Assembly: GCF_000518645.1 (NCBI RefSeq)
Contig: NZ_JADZ01000005.1
Span: 273,694-337,693, forward strand
Source: Curvibacter gracilis ATCC BAA-807
Lineage (GTDB): Bacteria; Pseudomonadota; Gammaproteobacteria; Burkholderiales; Burkholderiaceae_C
DNA length: 64,000 nucleotides
Reading direction: 5' to 3'
The notes under the pieces were generated by a model. It did no database searches. It saw only the letters and a program-made list of their open reading frames with translations, and was not told where the DNA came from. This document shows, one piece after another, positions 19,632-28,983 of this stretch. How positions within the stretch are numbered: position 1 is the first letter of the stretch; each line of letters opens with the position of its first letter. Both the position numbers and the translations under genes were made by a program.

Positions 19632-20426
19632 TCAGATCGGCACGCCCAGAATCAACTTGATGACCGTTCTGTCGCTGTTGGCCACGGCTGAGCCATAGGA
19701 ACGCCCCACCCCCAGGTCGACATCCCACCCACCCAGGTTGAAGTCGGCCACCACAAAGTTGCTGGTGGTGTGGGGCGATGCCACTGCCGCATTGCGATGC
19801 AAGAGGCCCAGGGTGTCGTAGCGTTCTAGGCCCAGGCGCAGGTCACCGTGATCCTCGCCTGTCACCTGGTAGCTGAGTTTGTAGTCCAGCTCGGTCGACG
19901 AGGACTGCTGGGGATGGCTTCGGAAAGACCCATTGAGGTTGAAATTGACCCCCGCCAGCCAGGGCCCCTGGCGGTAGGTTTCAATGAACTTCAGCTGGGT
20001 GGAGCTCTCATCGGGATCAAAGCGCTGGGCCAGGTGCCCCACTTCCCAGTTGACGGCGAAATACCAGGGCGAATCGGCTGAAGGCGCACGGGGCCGCCAT
20101 TTGAGCCGAACCTTGGCCCCATCGGTGACGGGGTGCCCATGCGAGATGTCCGGGGCCCCCGAACTCAGAACATACAGGCCGGCCTCCCAGTGGCTGTTGA
20201 TGCCGTAACTCAGTTCAGGGGTGAGTCGCCACTGGCGGAAGGTGGTTGAACCGGGCTGGGCCGAGGGCACCAGGTTGGTGTGCAGATCCAGGCCGAACTG
20301 ACCCGGCTCGGCAAACTCATCGAGGTAGACCTGGATCTCCTCCGGGGCCGCCTGGCACAGCCCAGCGCCCATCGCGGCCAGGGTGACCCACATCCATTTC
20401 GCCAGGGTGGAAAGTTGCAGGCTCAT
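19632..20426 (-). CDS. Exported protein, probable outer-membrane beta-barrel
   Basis: 264 residues. The N-terminus MSLQLSTLAKWMWVTLAAM ending GLCQA is a signal peptide, which sets the start at 20426. The mature part is made of alternating polar/hydrophobic strands with paired aromatics (RQWRLTPELSYGINSHWEAGLYVLS, PWYFAVNWEVGHLAQRF, LAGVNFNLNG) typical of a small outer-membrane barrel. No family recognised, no catalytic motif visible. Confidence 0.7.
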   Translation of the reverse strand: MSLQLSTLAKWMWVTLAAMGAGLCQAAPEEIQVYLDEFAEPGQFGLDLHTNLVPSAQPGSTTFRQWRLTPELSYGINSHWEAGLYVLSSGAPDISHGHPVTDGAKVRLKWRPRAPSADSPWYFAVNWEVGHLAQRFDPDESSTQLKFIETYRQGPWLAGVNFNLNGSFRSHPQQSSSTELDYKLSYQVTGEDHGDLRLGLERYDTLGLLHRNAAVASPHTTSNFVVADFNLGGWDVDLGVGRSYGSAVANSDRTVIKLILGVPI

Positions 20427-20655
20427 ACAGCAGGGCCCTACATCAGAAAGAAAACACAAACCATCCGGCAAGGCCCGGACCCGTTGGAGCAAGCCATCAG
20501 CGCACCCCTGGGACAGCATGCCTCAAGCGGCAAATCCGAGAGGCCTGCTGGGATTCCACGCTGAACCCTTGCCATCGGCAAGCCGTCCCATCGGAAACCG
20601 GCCCTCACGTAAAGTAGGGGCTCATCCGCAGTCACACGCCGCCAGGCGCACCCAC

Positions 20656-20925
20656 ATGCCCTTAGACCTCCAGCGCGAAGCACGCCAACAGGCCGTCACC
20701 TCCATCGAGCGTTACTTTCAGGCTCACCACGACGAGCGCATCGGCAACATCGCCGCGGGCGCACTACTGGGGTTTTTTCTCGAAGAGATCGGCCCCTTGA
20801 TCTACAACCAGGCCGTGAGCGATGTGCAAGAGCGCCTCCAGCACCGGGTCAGCGAGATCGACCTGGAGGTGCATGAAGAGCCCTTTGCGTATTGGCAGAA
20901 GTTCGATCGCCCACGAAAAAAATGA
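20656..20925 (+). CDS. DUF2164-type small protein
   Basis: 89 residues, predicted all-helical: LQREARQQAVTSIERYFQAHHDERIGNIAAGALLGFFLEEIGPLIYNQAVSDVQERL. This pattern matches DUF2164 proteins, whose role is unknown. Convergent with the transporter gene, stop codons adjacent with no gap. Confidence 0.75.
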   Translation: MPLDLQREARQQAVTSIERYFQAHHDERIGNIAAGALLGFFLEEIGPLIYNQAVSDVQERLQHRVSEIDLEVHEEPFAYWQKFDRPRKK

Positions 20926-22212
20926 TCAGGCCGCAGCGCCCTTGGCTTTCACCACCCCTTTGTAAAGCAAGCCGGTGGCCACCAGGCCGCAGGCCCCGGC
21001 AAACGACATCCAGTAGCCCGGCGAGGCCTTGTCACCGGTCGCTTCGATCAACCAGGTCGAGATCAAGGGCGTGAAGCCGCCAAAAATGGCCGTGGCCAGG
21101 CTGTAGGCCAGAGAAAAACCGACCGTGCGCACATGGGCGGGCATCACCTCCGTCAAGGCCACCACGGCGGCCCCGTTGTAGCAGGCGTACAGGATGGACA
21201 GCCAGATCTCCACCACCAGCATGTTCTGAAAGCTCGGCACCGTGACCAGCCAGGCCAGGCTCGGGTAGGCCGTGAGCATGGCCAGCAGCGAGAACACGGC
21301 CAAGACCGGCGCGCGCCCGATGCGGTCGGACACCGCCCCCATCACCGGCAGCAGGATGAAATTGGACAGCCCCACGCAGAAGGTCACCAGCAGGCTGTCC
21401 GTCGAGGACAGCTTGAGCACCGACTTGCCGAAGGTGGGTGTGTAGACCGTGATCAGGTAGAACGACACGGTGGTCATCACCACCAGCATCATGCAGGCGA
21501 GGATCAAGGGGAAATTCTGCAGAATCGACTGCATGATTTCACGCAGGCTGGGATGGTGCTTGCGTGCCGCGAAGGCCTCGGTCTCCTGCAAGGAGCGGCG
21601 GATCCAGAACACAAAGGGCAGGATCAGGCAACCGATGATGAAGGGCATGCGCCAGCCCCAATCACCCACCTGCGCCGTGCTGAGGTTCTGATTGATCAGG
21701 TAGCCCAGGATCGCCGAGAACATGATGGCCACCTGCTGGCTGGCCGACTGCCAGCTCACATAAAAGCCTTTGCGTCCGGGCGTGGCGATTTCCGACAGGT
21801 ACACCGACACCCCGCCCAGCTCAACCCCGGCAGAAAAGCCCTGCATCAGTCGGCCAATCAACACCAGAATCGGCGCCAGCAGCCCGATGGTCGCGTAGCT
21901 GGGCACAAAGGCCACCAGCACGGTGCCCGCGGCCATGATCCCCAGGGTGACGATCAAACCCTTGCGCCGGCCAATGCGGTCGATGTAGCTGCCCAGCACG
22001 ATGGCGCCCAGCGGGCGCATCAGAAAACCCGCCCCAAAGGTGGCAAAGGTCAGCAACAAGGAACTGATCTCATCCCCGGTCGGGAAAAAGGCCTTGGAGA
22101 TGTAGGTGGCATAAAAGCCAAACAGGAAGAAGTCATACATCTCCAGAAAATTGCCACTGGTGACGCGAATGACATTGAGCCATGGCGATGACGGGGAGAC
22201 CTTGTTGTTCAT
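20926..22212 (-). CDS. MHS-family citrate/tricarballylate:H+ symporter (TcuC-like)
   Basis: Twelve-helix major-facilitator transporter of 428 residues. It carries the MHS family signatures [43 protein letters not shown] and [20 protein letters not shown]. The wording of these motifs is very close to Salmonella TcuC/CitA, so citrate or tricarballylate is the likely substrate. I start at the ATG at 22212; the long upstream extension is non-coding. No tcuAB genes are adjacent. Confidence 0.87.
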   Translation of the reverse strand: MNNKVSPSSPWLNVIRVTSGNFLEMYDFFLFGFYATYISKAFFPTGDEISSLLLTFATFGAGFLMRPLGAIVLGSYIDRIGRRKGLIVTLGIMAAGTVLVAFVPSYATIGLLAPILVLIGRLMQGFSAGVELGGVSVYLSEIATPGRKGFYVSWQSASQQVAIMFSAILGYLINQNLSTAQVGDWGWRMPFIIGCLILPFVFWIRRSLQETEAFAARKHHPSLREIMQSILQNFPLILACMMLVVMTTVSFYLITVYTPTFGKSVLKLSSTDSLLVTFCVGLSNFILLPVMGAVSDRIGRAPVLAVFSLLAMLTAYPSLAWLVTVPSFQNMLVVEIWLSILYACYNGAAVVALTEVMPAHVRTVGFSLAYSLATAIFGGFTPLISTWLIEATGDKASPGYWMSFAGACGLVATGLLYKGVVKAKGAAA

Positions 22213-22896
22213 GCGAGCTTGCCTGTTGGGGTGAAAGACGAAGTGGATCGAGTGCCAAAACCGGTGCCACGCCCATGCCCAAGCCCGGCATGGCGGGCCT
22301 GCGGCGACGCGGCATCGGAACCGGTCTGCGTGAATCAGGAGGGGTGGAGGGAGACAGCTGGCGCTCGGTGCCGCCCGGCTGAGAACCTGGCGCCGTGGCG
22401 TGCATTGAAGGCGGTTGCCAGCCTTTGCGCAGGCAGCCGATTCAGGGCCAGGGGACAAGCCAGCCTGTGTGAGGCGTGGAAGCCGGCCTGGGTCGTGCAA
22501 GTGCGCATGTTGTCTCCGCTGGGTGGTGCCCGATCTGTTTTGGTGCCCAGCCCTCCCCGTGGGCAGGGCTGCTGGGCGCAGACTCTAATCACTGACGGCT
22601 TTCAATCGGCTTTCAGTCGTCGGTCAGTCGCCGATCAGTCGCCGGTCAGTTGGCGCAACGCTCGGATGGCCAGATGCGCCTGGCATCCCACTGCCGGGTC
22701 GGCTCCTGGAGGGCGACGCTGCCCCGCCCCTGGCCGCACTTTTCTTGGCCTGGACGGCCGCCCCAGCCTATCATTCGCGACAGACGGACTGGGCCTGCCA
22801 ACGCGGGCGCACTAATTGCTAATCCGTGCCAATCCGTCCACCGTGGCCAATGCCTGCAGAGCAGCCACCAACAACGTTCAGGGAGAACCCAAGATC
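22213..22896. other. 684-bp intergenic region, no gene
   Basis: Divergent gap between the TcuC-like transporter and pilU. Open frames here lack conserved features and sit in GC-rich sequence. The only structure I see is a set of 11-bp tandem repeats at 22597-22651. Promoters for both flanking genes should lie here. Confidence 0.6.
22597..22651. repeat. Five tandem 11-bp repeats
   Basis: Five consecutive 11-bp units: GGCTTTCAATC, GGCTTTCAGTC, GTCGGTCAGTC, GCCGATCAGTC, GCCGGTCAGTT. The core TCAGTC recurs every 11 bp, about one helical turn, so the sites face the same side of the DNA. They end 245 bp upstream of pilU. Confidence 0.8.
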
Positions 22897-24054
22897 ATGA
22901 GCACGGTCACCGACAGCCCCAGCACGCCTGGCCACCCCTCACTGGCCTACCTGCACACCTTGTTGCGCACCATGGTTCAAGCCGGTGGCACCGACCTGTT
23001 CATCTCGGCGGACTTTCCGCCGTCCATGAAGATCAATGGCGAGTTGCAGCCCTTGCAAACCATCAAATTGCAGGGTGAACACACCCAGCAGTTGGCGGCA
23101 GCCTTGATGGATGCGCGCCACCAGCAGGATTTCGAGCAGGAGTTGGAGGCCAACTTCGCCCTGTCCTTGCCCGGTGTGGCGCGCTTTCGGGTCAATGTGT
23201 TCCGCCAACAACGCCAGGTTGGCATGGTGATCCGGACCATCCCGAACGAGGTGCCCGAGATCGAGGCCCTGGGCCTGCCTGACATCTTCAAGACCCTGTC
23301 GCTGGCCTCGCGTGGCCTGGTTCTGTTGGTGGGGGCGGCCGGCTCGGGCAAATCGACCTCGCTGGCGGCCATGCTCCATCACCGCAATCGCCACACCAAA
23401 AGCCATATCGTCACGGTGGAAGACCCGGTGGAGTATGTCCACAGTTCGATCTCCAGCCTGGTCACGCACCGGGAGATCGGCATCGACACGCATTCCTGGC
23501 ATCACGCCCTCAAGAATGCGCTGCGGCAGGCCCCCGATGTGATCCTGATTGGCGAGATCCGGGACACCGAGACCATGGAACAGGCCTTGTCATTTGCAGA
23601 GACCGGGCATTTGTGCCTCGCCACCCTGCACGCCACCAGCGCCAGCCGCAGTTTTGACCGCATCCTGAATTTCTTTGCCGAGGAGCGTCGGCAGCAGATC
23701 CTGATGGACCTGTCGATGAACCTCAACGCCATCATCTCCCAACGCCTTGTGCCCCACGCACAAGGCCAGGGCCGCCAGGCCGCGATCGAGATCCTGCTCA
23801 ACACCCCCACCATGGCCGAAAAAATCTACCGGGGAGAGTTCCATGACATCAAAGCGGTGATGAGCAAATCGCGCAACGTCGGCATGCAGACGCTCGATGA
23901 CGCGATTTTTGACCTGTATGAACTGGGGCAGATCAGCTACACCGATGCGCTCCGGTACGCCGACAGCGAAAATGAAATGCGCCTGGCCATCAAGCTTCGC
24001 AGCCGGCGGCCACCGCCGGCCGGTTCAATGGCCTCGCCGACCATCAGCCTTTGA
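22897..24054 (+). CDS. pilU: Type IV pilus retraction ATPase PilU
   Basis: Hexameric secretion-type ATPase that assists PilT in pulling back type IV pili (twitching, DNA uptake). 385 residues. The N-terminal GGTDLFISADFPPSMKINGE is characteristic of PilU rather than PilT. Walker A GAAGSGKS at 146-153, Asp box TVEDPVEYVH, Walker B DVILIGEIRD, and the C-terminal MQTLDDAIFDLYELGQISYTDALRYADSENEMRL. GGGAG precedes the ATG at 22897. No pilT is adjacent. Confidence 0.93.
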   Translation: MSTVTDSPSTPGHPSLAYLHTLLRTMVQAGGTDLFISADFPPSMKINGELQPLQTIKLQGEHTQQLAAALMDARHQQDFEQELEANFALSLPGVARFRVNVFRQQRQVGMVIRTIPNEVPEIEALGLPDIFKTLSLASRGLVLLVGAAGSGKSTSLAAMLHHRNRHTKSHIVTVEDPVEYVHSSISSLVTHREIGIDTHSWHHALKNALRQAPDVILIGEIRDTETMEQALSFAETGHLCLATLHATSASRSFDRILNFFAEERRQQILMDLSMNLNAIISQRLVPHAQGQGRQAAIEILLNTPTMAEKIYRGEFHDIKAVMSKSRNVGMQTLDDAIFDLYELGQISYTDALRYADSENEMRLAIKLRSRRPPPAGSMASPTISL

Positions 24055-24206
24055 GCCAGCAGGCTTCGGCCCTCTTTTCGCCTCGACGCGGCCCGATGCC
24101 ATTGGACCTCCCAGCCCACTCTGACCTCGAAACAAGACCGGGAACCAAAGAAAACAGGCCCATCGTCCGAACCGCATGGAAATTCTGGTTAGAATAGAGG
24201 GCTATT

Positions 24207-24377
<171 letters not shown>

Positions 24378-24408
24378 CTCCATTGGCCACCGCTTAAGCG
24401 CAGCATTT

Positions 24409-24426
24409 ATGGCCTATGGGATGGCC
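24409..24426 (+). repeat. 18-bp repeat, left copy (arm-site candidate)
   Basis: ATGGCCTATGGGATGGCC, itself two near copies of ATGGCC(TAT). It occurs again in the same orientation at 63834-63851. It lies 15 bp before the integrase ATG and near the core repeat, as integrase arm-binding sites do. Confidence 0.6.
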
Positions 24427-24440
24427 TATCGAAGTCAGTC

Positions 24441-25646
24441 ATGCCAAAGATCCCCCGCGAGCTCTCTCCCCTGGAGGTTTCCAGGCTCAAGAATGAAGGC
24501 GCCCACGCTGTTGGTGGTGTGCCAGGCCTATACCTGCAGGTGCTGGGGGGATCCAGGTCCTGGGTGTTGCGATTTGTAGTCGGCGGGCGCCGCCGGCGCA
24601 TGGGTCTCGGGCCATTTCCATCGGTCACACTGGCCGCGGCCAAAGAAAAGGCCCGGGCCGCTCACCAGTTGATCGACCGAGGCGAGGATCCCATCCAGGC
24701 GCGGCGGCACCAGGTCCTGTCGGCCGAGGCCGCCAATGCCAAGGCCCTCACCTTCAAGAAGGCCGCCGAGCTGTTCATAGCAGCTCGAGAGGCCGAGTGG
24801 AAGAACTCAAAGCATCGGCAGCAATGGGAGAACACGCTGGCGACCTATGCCGAGCCCGTGCTGGGCTCGATTGATGTGTCCATGATCGAGACCACCCACG
24901 TCATGCGTGTGCTGGAGCCGATCTGGCGCGAAAAGACCGAGACCGCCATCAGAGTCAGGGGGCGGGTCGAGCAGGTGCTCGACTGGGCCAAGGTTCGGGG
25001 ACATCGCCAGGGCGAGAATCCCGCCCGGTGGCGTGGCCACCTGGATCACCTGCTGCCGGCGCCGGCGAAGATTGCCAAGGTGACCCACCATCCAGCGGTG
25101 GCGATCGAGGATGCCCCGGCCGTTGTGGCCCGCATCGCTGACGCGGTCGGAATGGGTGCCCGGGCCTTGCTGTTCCAGGTCCTGACTGCGACGAGATCTG
25201 GAGAAGTTCGGGGCGCTGTCTGGTCAGAGATCGATCTGGACGAGTGCCTGTGGACCATTCCTGCAATCCGAATGAAAGCGGGCCGGGAGCACCGCATCCC
25301 CCTCTCCCGACAGGCTGTGGCCCTGCTGCAGGCCCAGCCGATCATTGACGGGGCAGACCTGATTTTTCCGAGTCAAAAGCTGACCATGCTCTCAGACATG
25401 AGCCTAACGGCTGTGATGCGCCGAATGAAGCTGGAGGCCGTGCCGCATGGGTTCCGGTCGACGTTCAGGGACTGGGCATCGGAGAAGACGAGCCACCAGA
25501 GTGAAGTGGTCGAGATGGCCCTGGCGCATGCGATTGCTGACAAAACAGAGGCCGCCTACCGGCGGGGCGACCTCTTGGCCAAGCGCGTGGCCTTGATGCA
25601 GGACTGGGCCGACTACTGCCGCCCCATGCCGGTGCCTGCTGCCTGA
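24441..25646 (+). CDS. int: Prophage tyrosine integrase (P4 type)
   Basis: Site-specific recombinase for integration at tRNA-Ser. An N-terminal DUF4102-like arm-binding domain (residues 1-90, GLYLQVLGGSRSWVLRF, MGLGPFPSVTLAAAKEKA), a core-binding domain about 100-195, then the catalytic domain with R252, H336-x-x-R339 (HGFR), H363 and the nucleophile Y373. 401 residues, normal for P4-type enzymes. It reads away from the tRNA into the prophage and ends directly against the convergent alpA-like gene. Confidence 0.95.
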   Translation: MPKIPRELSPLEVSRLKNEGAHAVGGVPGLYLQVLGGSRSWVLRFVVGGRRRRMGLGPFPSVTLAAAKEKARAAHQLIDRGEDPIQARRHQVLSAEAANAKALTFKKAAELFIAAREAEWKNSKHRQQWENTLATYAEPVLGSIDVSMIETTHVMRVLEPIWREKTETAIRVRGRVEQVLDWAKVRGHRQGENPARWRGHLDHLLPAPAKIAKVTHHPAVAIEDAPAVVARIADAVGMGARALLFQVLTATRSGEVRGAVWSEIDLDECLWTIPAIRMKAGREHRIPLSRQAVALLQAQPIIDGADLIFPSQKLTMLSDMSLTAVMRRMKLEAVPHGFRSTFRDWASEKTSHQSEVVEMALAHAIADKTEAAYRRGDLLAKRVALMQDWADYCRPMPVPAA

Positions 25647-25850
25647 TCAATCCTCGTCGCAGGCGTTTGCTGTGGCTTTTGGCCTGGTATCGAGCCAGGT
25701 CTGCACTTCAGTGGCCACCCAGCCGACAGCGCGGGCACCCAACTGCCTAGCCAAGGGGAAGTCGTCATCCTTCATCCAGCGGCGCAGGGTCGTTTCCGAG
25801 ATCTGCAGCAACTTCAGCAAGGTCTTCTTCCGATAGATCAATTGGTTCAC
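25647..25850 (-). CDS. AlpA-like DNA-binding protein / excisionase candidate
   Basis: 67-residue MerR/AlpA-type winged helix: LIYRKKTLLKLLQISETTLRRWMKDDDFPLARQLG followed by VGWVATEVQTWLDTR. Such proteins act as excisionases or integrase regulators in P4-type elements. Its stop abuts the integrase stop (no gap), and its ATG overlaps the upstream gene by 4 bp, so it is the last gene of the early operon. Excisionase function is inferred from position and fold. Confidence 0.8.
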   Translation of the reverse strand: MNQLIYRKKTLLKLLQISETTLRRWMKDDDFPLARQLGARAVGWVATEVQTWLDTRPKATANACDED

Positions 25851-26209
25851 AGCTCACCTCCAGTCACCACATATCCATGACGACGCAGCAGCTTGGCCGC
25901 GTCCCTCAACTTAGTCTGCATCTGAACGTCATAGGCCCAGCTCCAGTGGAATTGGCCCTCACGGGCCACGATCCTGCCGAGCCTGATGTCGTTCTTCAGA
26001 AGGGCCCAGACCCGGCCTGAAGCGCCTGGCACATCCAGTGCCACCGAGATCTGTTGGGCTGTGAGCGGCCCCTGGACCTTGATCATGGCTCTGATTCGCT
26101 CGGTCAATGATGGCGTGCGCTCTGTGGGCTCAGCCTCGCGCACTTGAGGCCAGGCCGCATAGGGTTGTCCTGTGAGACCGCATGCCATTCTCTCAATTGC
26201 GTTGTGCAT
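25847..26209 (-). CDS. Phage winged-helix-like protein, unknown
   Basis: 120 residues. The middle TERIRAMIKVQGPLTAQQISVALDVPGASGRVWALLKNDIRLGRIVAREGQFHW reads as a winged helix-turn-helix (replication or partition type). Probably binds DNA; role unknown. Overlaps both neighbours in the early operon. Confidence 0.65.
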   Translation of the reverse strand: MHNAIERMACGLTGQPYAAWPQVREAEPTERTPSLTERIRAMIKVQGPLTAQQISVALDVPGASGRVWALLKNDIRLGRIVAREGQFHWSWAYDVQMQTKLRDAAKLLRRHGYVVTGGEL

Positions 26210-26501
26210 CAGGCCCTCCTTTCAAGGTTTCTTGAGTAATGGGGTTTGTGCGCACACAGCCCAGGTCCTGAGCCGTGGCAAGACGCACTGACGAAGCCGC
26301 GCTGCGCACCCAGGCCTTTCCCATCAGTTCGCAGGCAGATATGCCGACGCGACGAGCTGCCGTTGAAGAGGGTGCACCCACCAATACCTGGGCGGTCTTT
26401 CGGTTGCGGCGCGGCCCAGCAGTGAAATCGACAACCCACTTTTTGTAGTCTTTGCCCTCCCAAAAAGCATTTGCTTGGGCTTGCGTTTGGATGGTTCCCA
26501 T
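26193..26501 (-). CDS. Phage hypothetical protein
   Basis: 102 residues from the ATG at 26501: KKWVVDFTAGPRRNRKTAQVLVGAPS, then ARRVGISACELMGKAW and RLATAQDLGCVRTN. The C-terminal LGC pattern suggests a conserved small phage protein, but I know no function. The frame is open further upstream but that part looks like antisense of the small plus-strand gene. No strong ribosome site. Confidence 0.5.
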   Translation of the reverse strand: MGTIQTQAQANAFWEGKDYKKWVVDFTAGPRRNRKTAQVLVGAPSSTAARRVGISACELMGKAWVRSAASSVRLATAQDLGCVRTNPITQETLKGGPDAQRN

Positions 26502-26556
26502 AGTCGTGACAACAGAATTGGTGCTCGGGCGCTGTTGCCCGATATGAGGTTGAAGA

Positions 26557-26742
26557 ATGGAAATATTGAAATTGACAACCGTCCTGGATGCTGAGCGCCA
26601 GGCCTGCGCTGTAGGGGCTGCTTCGCAGCAGGCCCTGTCCGATACCGCCAAGAAGTGGCTCTTGGAGCGGGATCTCAAGCTTCTCGCGTTCGAAGACGGC
26701 GTGGCAGAGGTGATTGAACGCCTCATGAGGAAGCCCCACTAG
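26557..26742 (+). CDS. Possible small plus-strand phage protein
   Basis: 61 residues, predicted helical (SQQALSDTAKKWLLERDLKLLAFEDGVAEVIERLMRK). GAGG lies seven bases before the ATG. It is the only plus-strand candidate within the early operon and overlaps the end of the methyltransferase gene by 20 bp, so it may be real or chance. Confidence 0.4.
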   Translation: MEILKLTTVLDAERQACAVGAASQQALSDTAKKWLLERDLKLLAFEDGVAEVIERLMRKPH

Positions 26743-28507
26743 CCACCGCCAAGGCCACTGCCATCGGCCGCACCCAAATGGGCTGGGCCGACAGCATGAA
26801 CGTCTCGCCGGCCCAAGCCAGCAGCAGTGTCTCGCCCATCACATGAGCGATCGCCTCTGCTGCCGAGCTGGGTACAGCGTTGCCAATGCGCTCGCGCCAG
26901 GCCTGATCGCTCAGGCCGTCCAGCTCCAGCACCTCCTCGGGGTCGACCAGGCTCTGCAGCGCTGCCAGCTCCAGAGTGGTGAATGGGCGGTGCCAGGTGC
27001 CGTCCTCGGACACGATGCGGGCCACCAGGCGATCAGCCGCGGCTGGCAAGCGCGGGTCGGCCACACTCCAGCGCCCGTTGTCGTGGCAGGCGGCAGCACT
27101 GACGGCGCCGGCCGGGCTGGCCCAAGGCACCACGCCGTAGTGGCCGCCGGTCAGGTAGGCCGAGCGGTCGGTCGTCATGCCGCTGCGCGGGTCAGCCACG
27201 GCAAAGGCACCCTGTCCGGTGGTGCTGCCGCTGATCACCGTGCCAGCAGGCTGGTCGAACGGGGTCACAGCGTACTTGCCGAACGCTGGTCCAGCGCGGC
27301 GAGGATCTGCCACGCACTGGCCTGAGCCATGGGCACCTGTCACTGCGCAAGCCTCACGGTCCCAGCGCACCACCCGGAACTCGTTGCTGTGCTTGGCTGG
27401 GCCTGCATGGCGCGGATCTGCCACGCTGTAGGTGCCCTGTCCAGGGTTCTGCTGGCCAGCAATCGCGCCCGAGGTGTCGCCCCAGCGGCGCACGCCATAG
27501 GCCTGGCCATCGTTCCAGGAGGACGACTGGGTGAAGCGTGGGTCAGCGATCGAGAACGATCCGTTGCCTGGCAGTGATTTGCCGGTGACCGTGCCTGTCG
27601 AGTCTTCCCATGCGTTCACCCCCAGGAAGCCATCGCGGTACTCGGGCACGATGAGGTAATCCCGCAGCTGTCCATCCTCCACCGCCAAGCGGTTCAGGCT
27701 GCGCCAGTCGCTGCCCGCTTCAACGAATGCCAGGCGAACCCAGGTCTTCCACTGCAGGGCGGGCACCCGGTGCATCGGGCCGGCGCGCAGGTCACCCGGG
27801 GGCAGCATGCGGCCCAGCACGTCGCCCACGGCGCGCAGCGGCTTGGTGGCGGGCTCGTAGAGGAACGGCGGCACCTTCTCGATGTGCCTGGCCACCAACA
27901 GGAACCGTTTTCGGCTCTGGGCCAGGCCGCCGAGCTCGCCGCAGTCGTGGGTAGTCTCAGCTACGGCGTAGCCATAGGCGCGCAGCAGGTCGCCGATCTG
28001 GTCCAGAAGGTGCCGGCCCCGGGTGGCGATGCGGGGCACGTTCTCGAAGACGATCAGCTCGACAGGGTCATCCTTCCAGGCCTCCAGCATCAGCCAGATC
28101 CCGCGCAGTGTGAGCCGGTTCAAGGCCTGGTACTTGTCGGTGGCGCTCTTGCTCTCTGGCAGCAGGCCGCTGAAGCCCTTGCAGGGGGCGCTCAGGAACA
28201 CGATGTGGGGGCGCTCGCCGCCGGCGGCGCGGTGGATGTCGGCCGTGGTGGCCTCGCGCCAATGGGCCGGTGGCTCATGCCCATGGAAAGCCACGTATTG
28301 GGCCCGATCGAAGAGGTCGAGCACTGTTCCTGGAACCCCCGAAAGCCGCCCAAAGTCGGCGATCGAGGCAGTGTCGACGTCGATGCCGCCGATCGTGCGA
28401 AATTTGGCCTGGCAGTTGCCCACCACGGGCCGGGCCCGATTGAAGCCACGGGCACCGCCTCCCAGGCCGCAGAACATGTGGAAGTGACGGATGGTCTTGG
28501 TGATCAT
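26723..28507 (-). CDS. Phage DNA (cytosine-5) methyltransferase with ADPR repeats
   Basis: Transfers a methyl group from S-adenosylmethionine to cytosine C5 in phage or host DNA. Motif I FCGLGGGARGF (12-22), catalytic Cys in APC (residue 109), ENV (155-157), QSRKRF (197-202) and the C-terminal motif IGNAVP (541-546). The 594 residues exceed the usual 330-450 because the target-recognition part (about 315-490) contains five copies of an ADPR-centred repeat spaced 37-45 residues. Likely protects phage DNA from host restriction. No partner nuclease is nearby. Confidence 0.88.
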   Translation of the reverse strand: MITKTIRHFHMFCGLGGGARGFNRARPVVGNCQAKFRTIGGIDVDTASIADFGRLSGVPGTVLDLFDRAQYVAFHGHEPPAHWREATTADIHRAAGGERPHIVFLSAPCKGFSGLLPESKSATDKYQALNRLTLRGIWLMLEAWKDDPVELIVFENVPRIATRGRHLLDQIGDLLRAYGYAVAETTHDCGELGGLAQSRKRFLLVARHIEKVPPFLYEPATKPLRAVGDVLGRMLPPGDLRAGPMHRVPALQWKTWVRLAFVEAGSDWRSLNRLAVEDGQLRDYLIVPEYRDGFLGVNAWEDSTGTVTGKSLPGNGSFSIADPRFTQSSSWNDGQAYGVRRWGDTSGAIAGQQNPGQGTYSVADPRHAGPAKHSNEFRVVRWDREACAVTGAHGSGQCVADPRRAGPAFGKYAVTPFDQPAGTVISGSTTGQGAFAVADPRSGMTTDRSAYLTGGHYGVVPWASPAGAVSAAACHDNGRWSVADPRLPAAADRLVARIVSEDGTWHRPFTTLELAALQSLVDPEEVLELDGLSDQAWRERIGNAVPSSAAEAIAHVMGETLLLAWAGETFMLSAQPIWVRPMAVALAVASGASS

Positions 28508-28983
28508 TGAGCTACTCCCTCACTGGACTTCTTCTGTTTGAGGAATTTGTCCAGATCCTTCGCATGGCTGGCTTTCGCCCATTCACAGCCGAGTTTCCAT
28601 GCCGCCTCAAAAGTGGGCGCAGCAATCCATCCTGTCCTGGAATGACCCCAACCCGCGCGCCAGGTGTTCTGCGTTAAATGGTGGCGTACTGGGGTTGAAA
28701 ATTTCACAAGCAGACCAGCGTGCCATGGGTGAATCTCGAACAGGTTCTCCAAGTTGGCGTCTGCCTCGGTGGTATTCCCATTGAAGGCAGCGACAATTTT
28801 TTGAAGTGATGGGTGGACGTCTGTATCAAAAATTTCATCAAGAAAGTCGGCGACCTCCCCTGGAAGTCCGATTTCGAATTCAGCGGTGACCTGCACAGAG
28901 CACAGGTCAATGAAGCCAACAACCCGAAGTTCAAGGTCGAAGGCCTCCTGTCTGCGCCTCAGCAGTCTCATTGGCTTCAGCAT
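28504..28983 (-). CDS. Phage hypothetical protein
   Basis: 159 residues from the ATG at 28983, which overlaps the upstream kinase-like gene by 7 bp; the end overlaps the methyltransferase start by 4 bp. The C-terminal GWIAAPTFEAAWKLGCEWAKASHAKDLDKFLKQKK is typical of small early phage proteins. No family recognised. Confidence 0.65.
   Translation of the reverse strand: MLKPMRLLRRRQEAFDLELRVVGFIDLCSVQVTAEFEIGLPGEVADFLDEIFDTDVHPSLQKIVAAFNGNTTEADANLENLFEIHPWHAGLLVKFSTPVRHHLTQNTWRAGWGHSRTGWIAAPTFEAAWKLGCEWAKASHAKDLDKFLKQKKSSEGVAQ

Noticed and set aside
26209..26739. Alternative minus-strand frame of 176 codons
   Set aside because: Out of frame with the better-supported 102-residue ORF and has no recognisable content.
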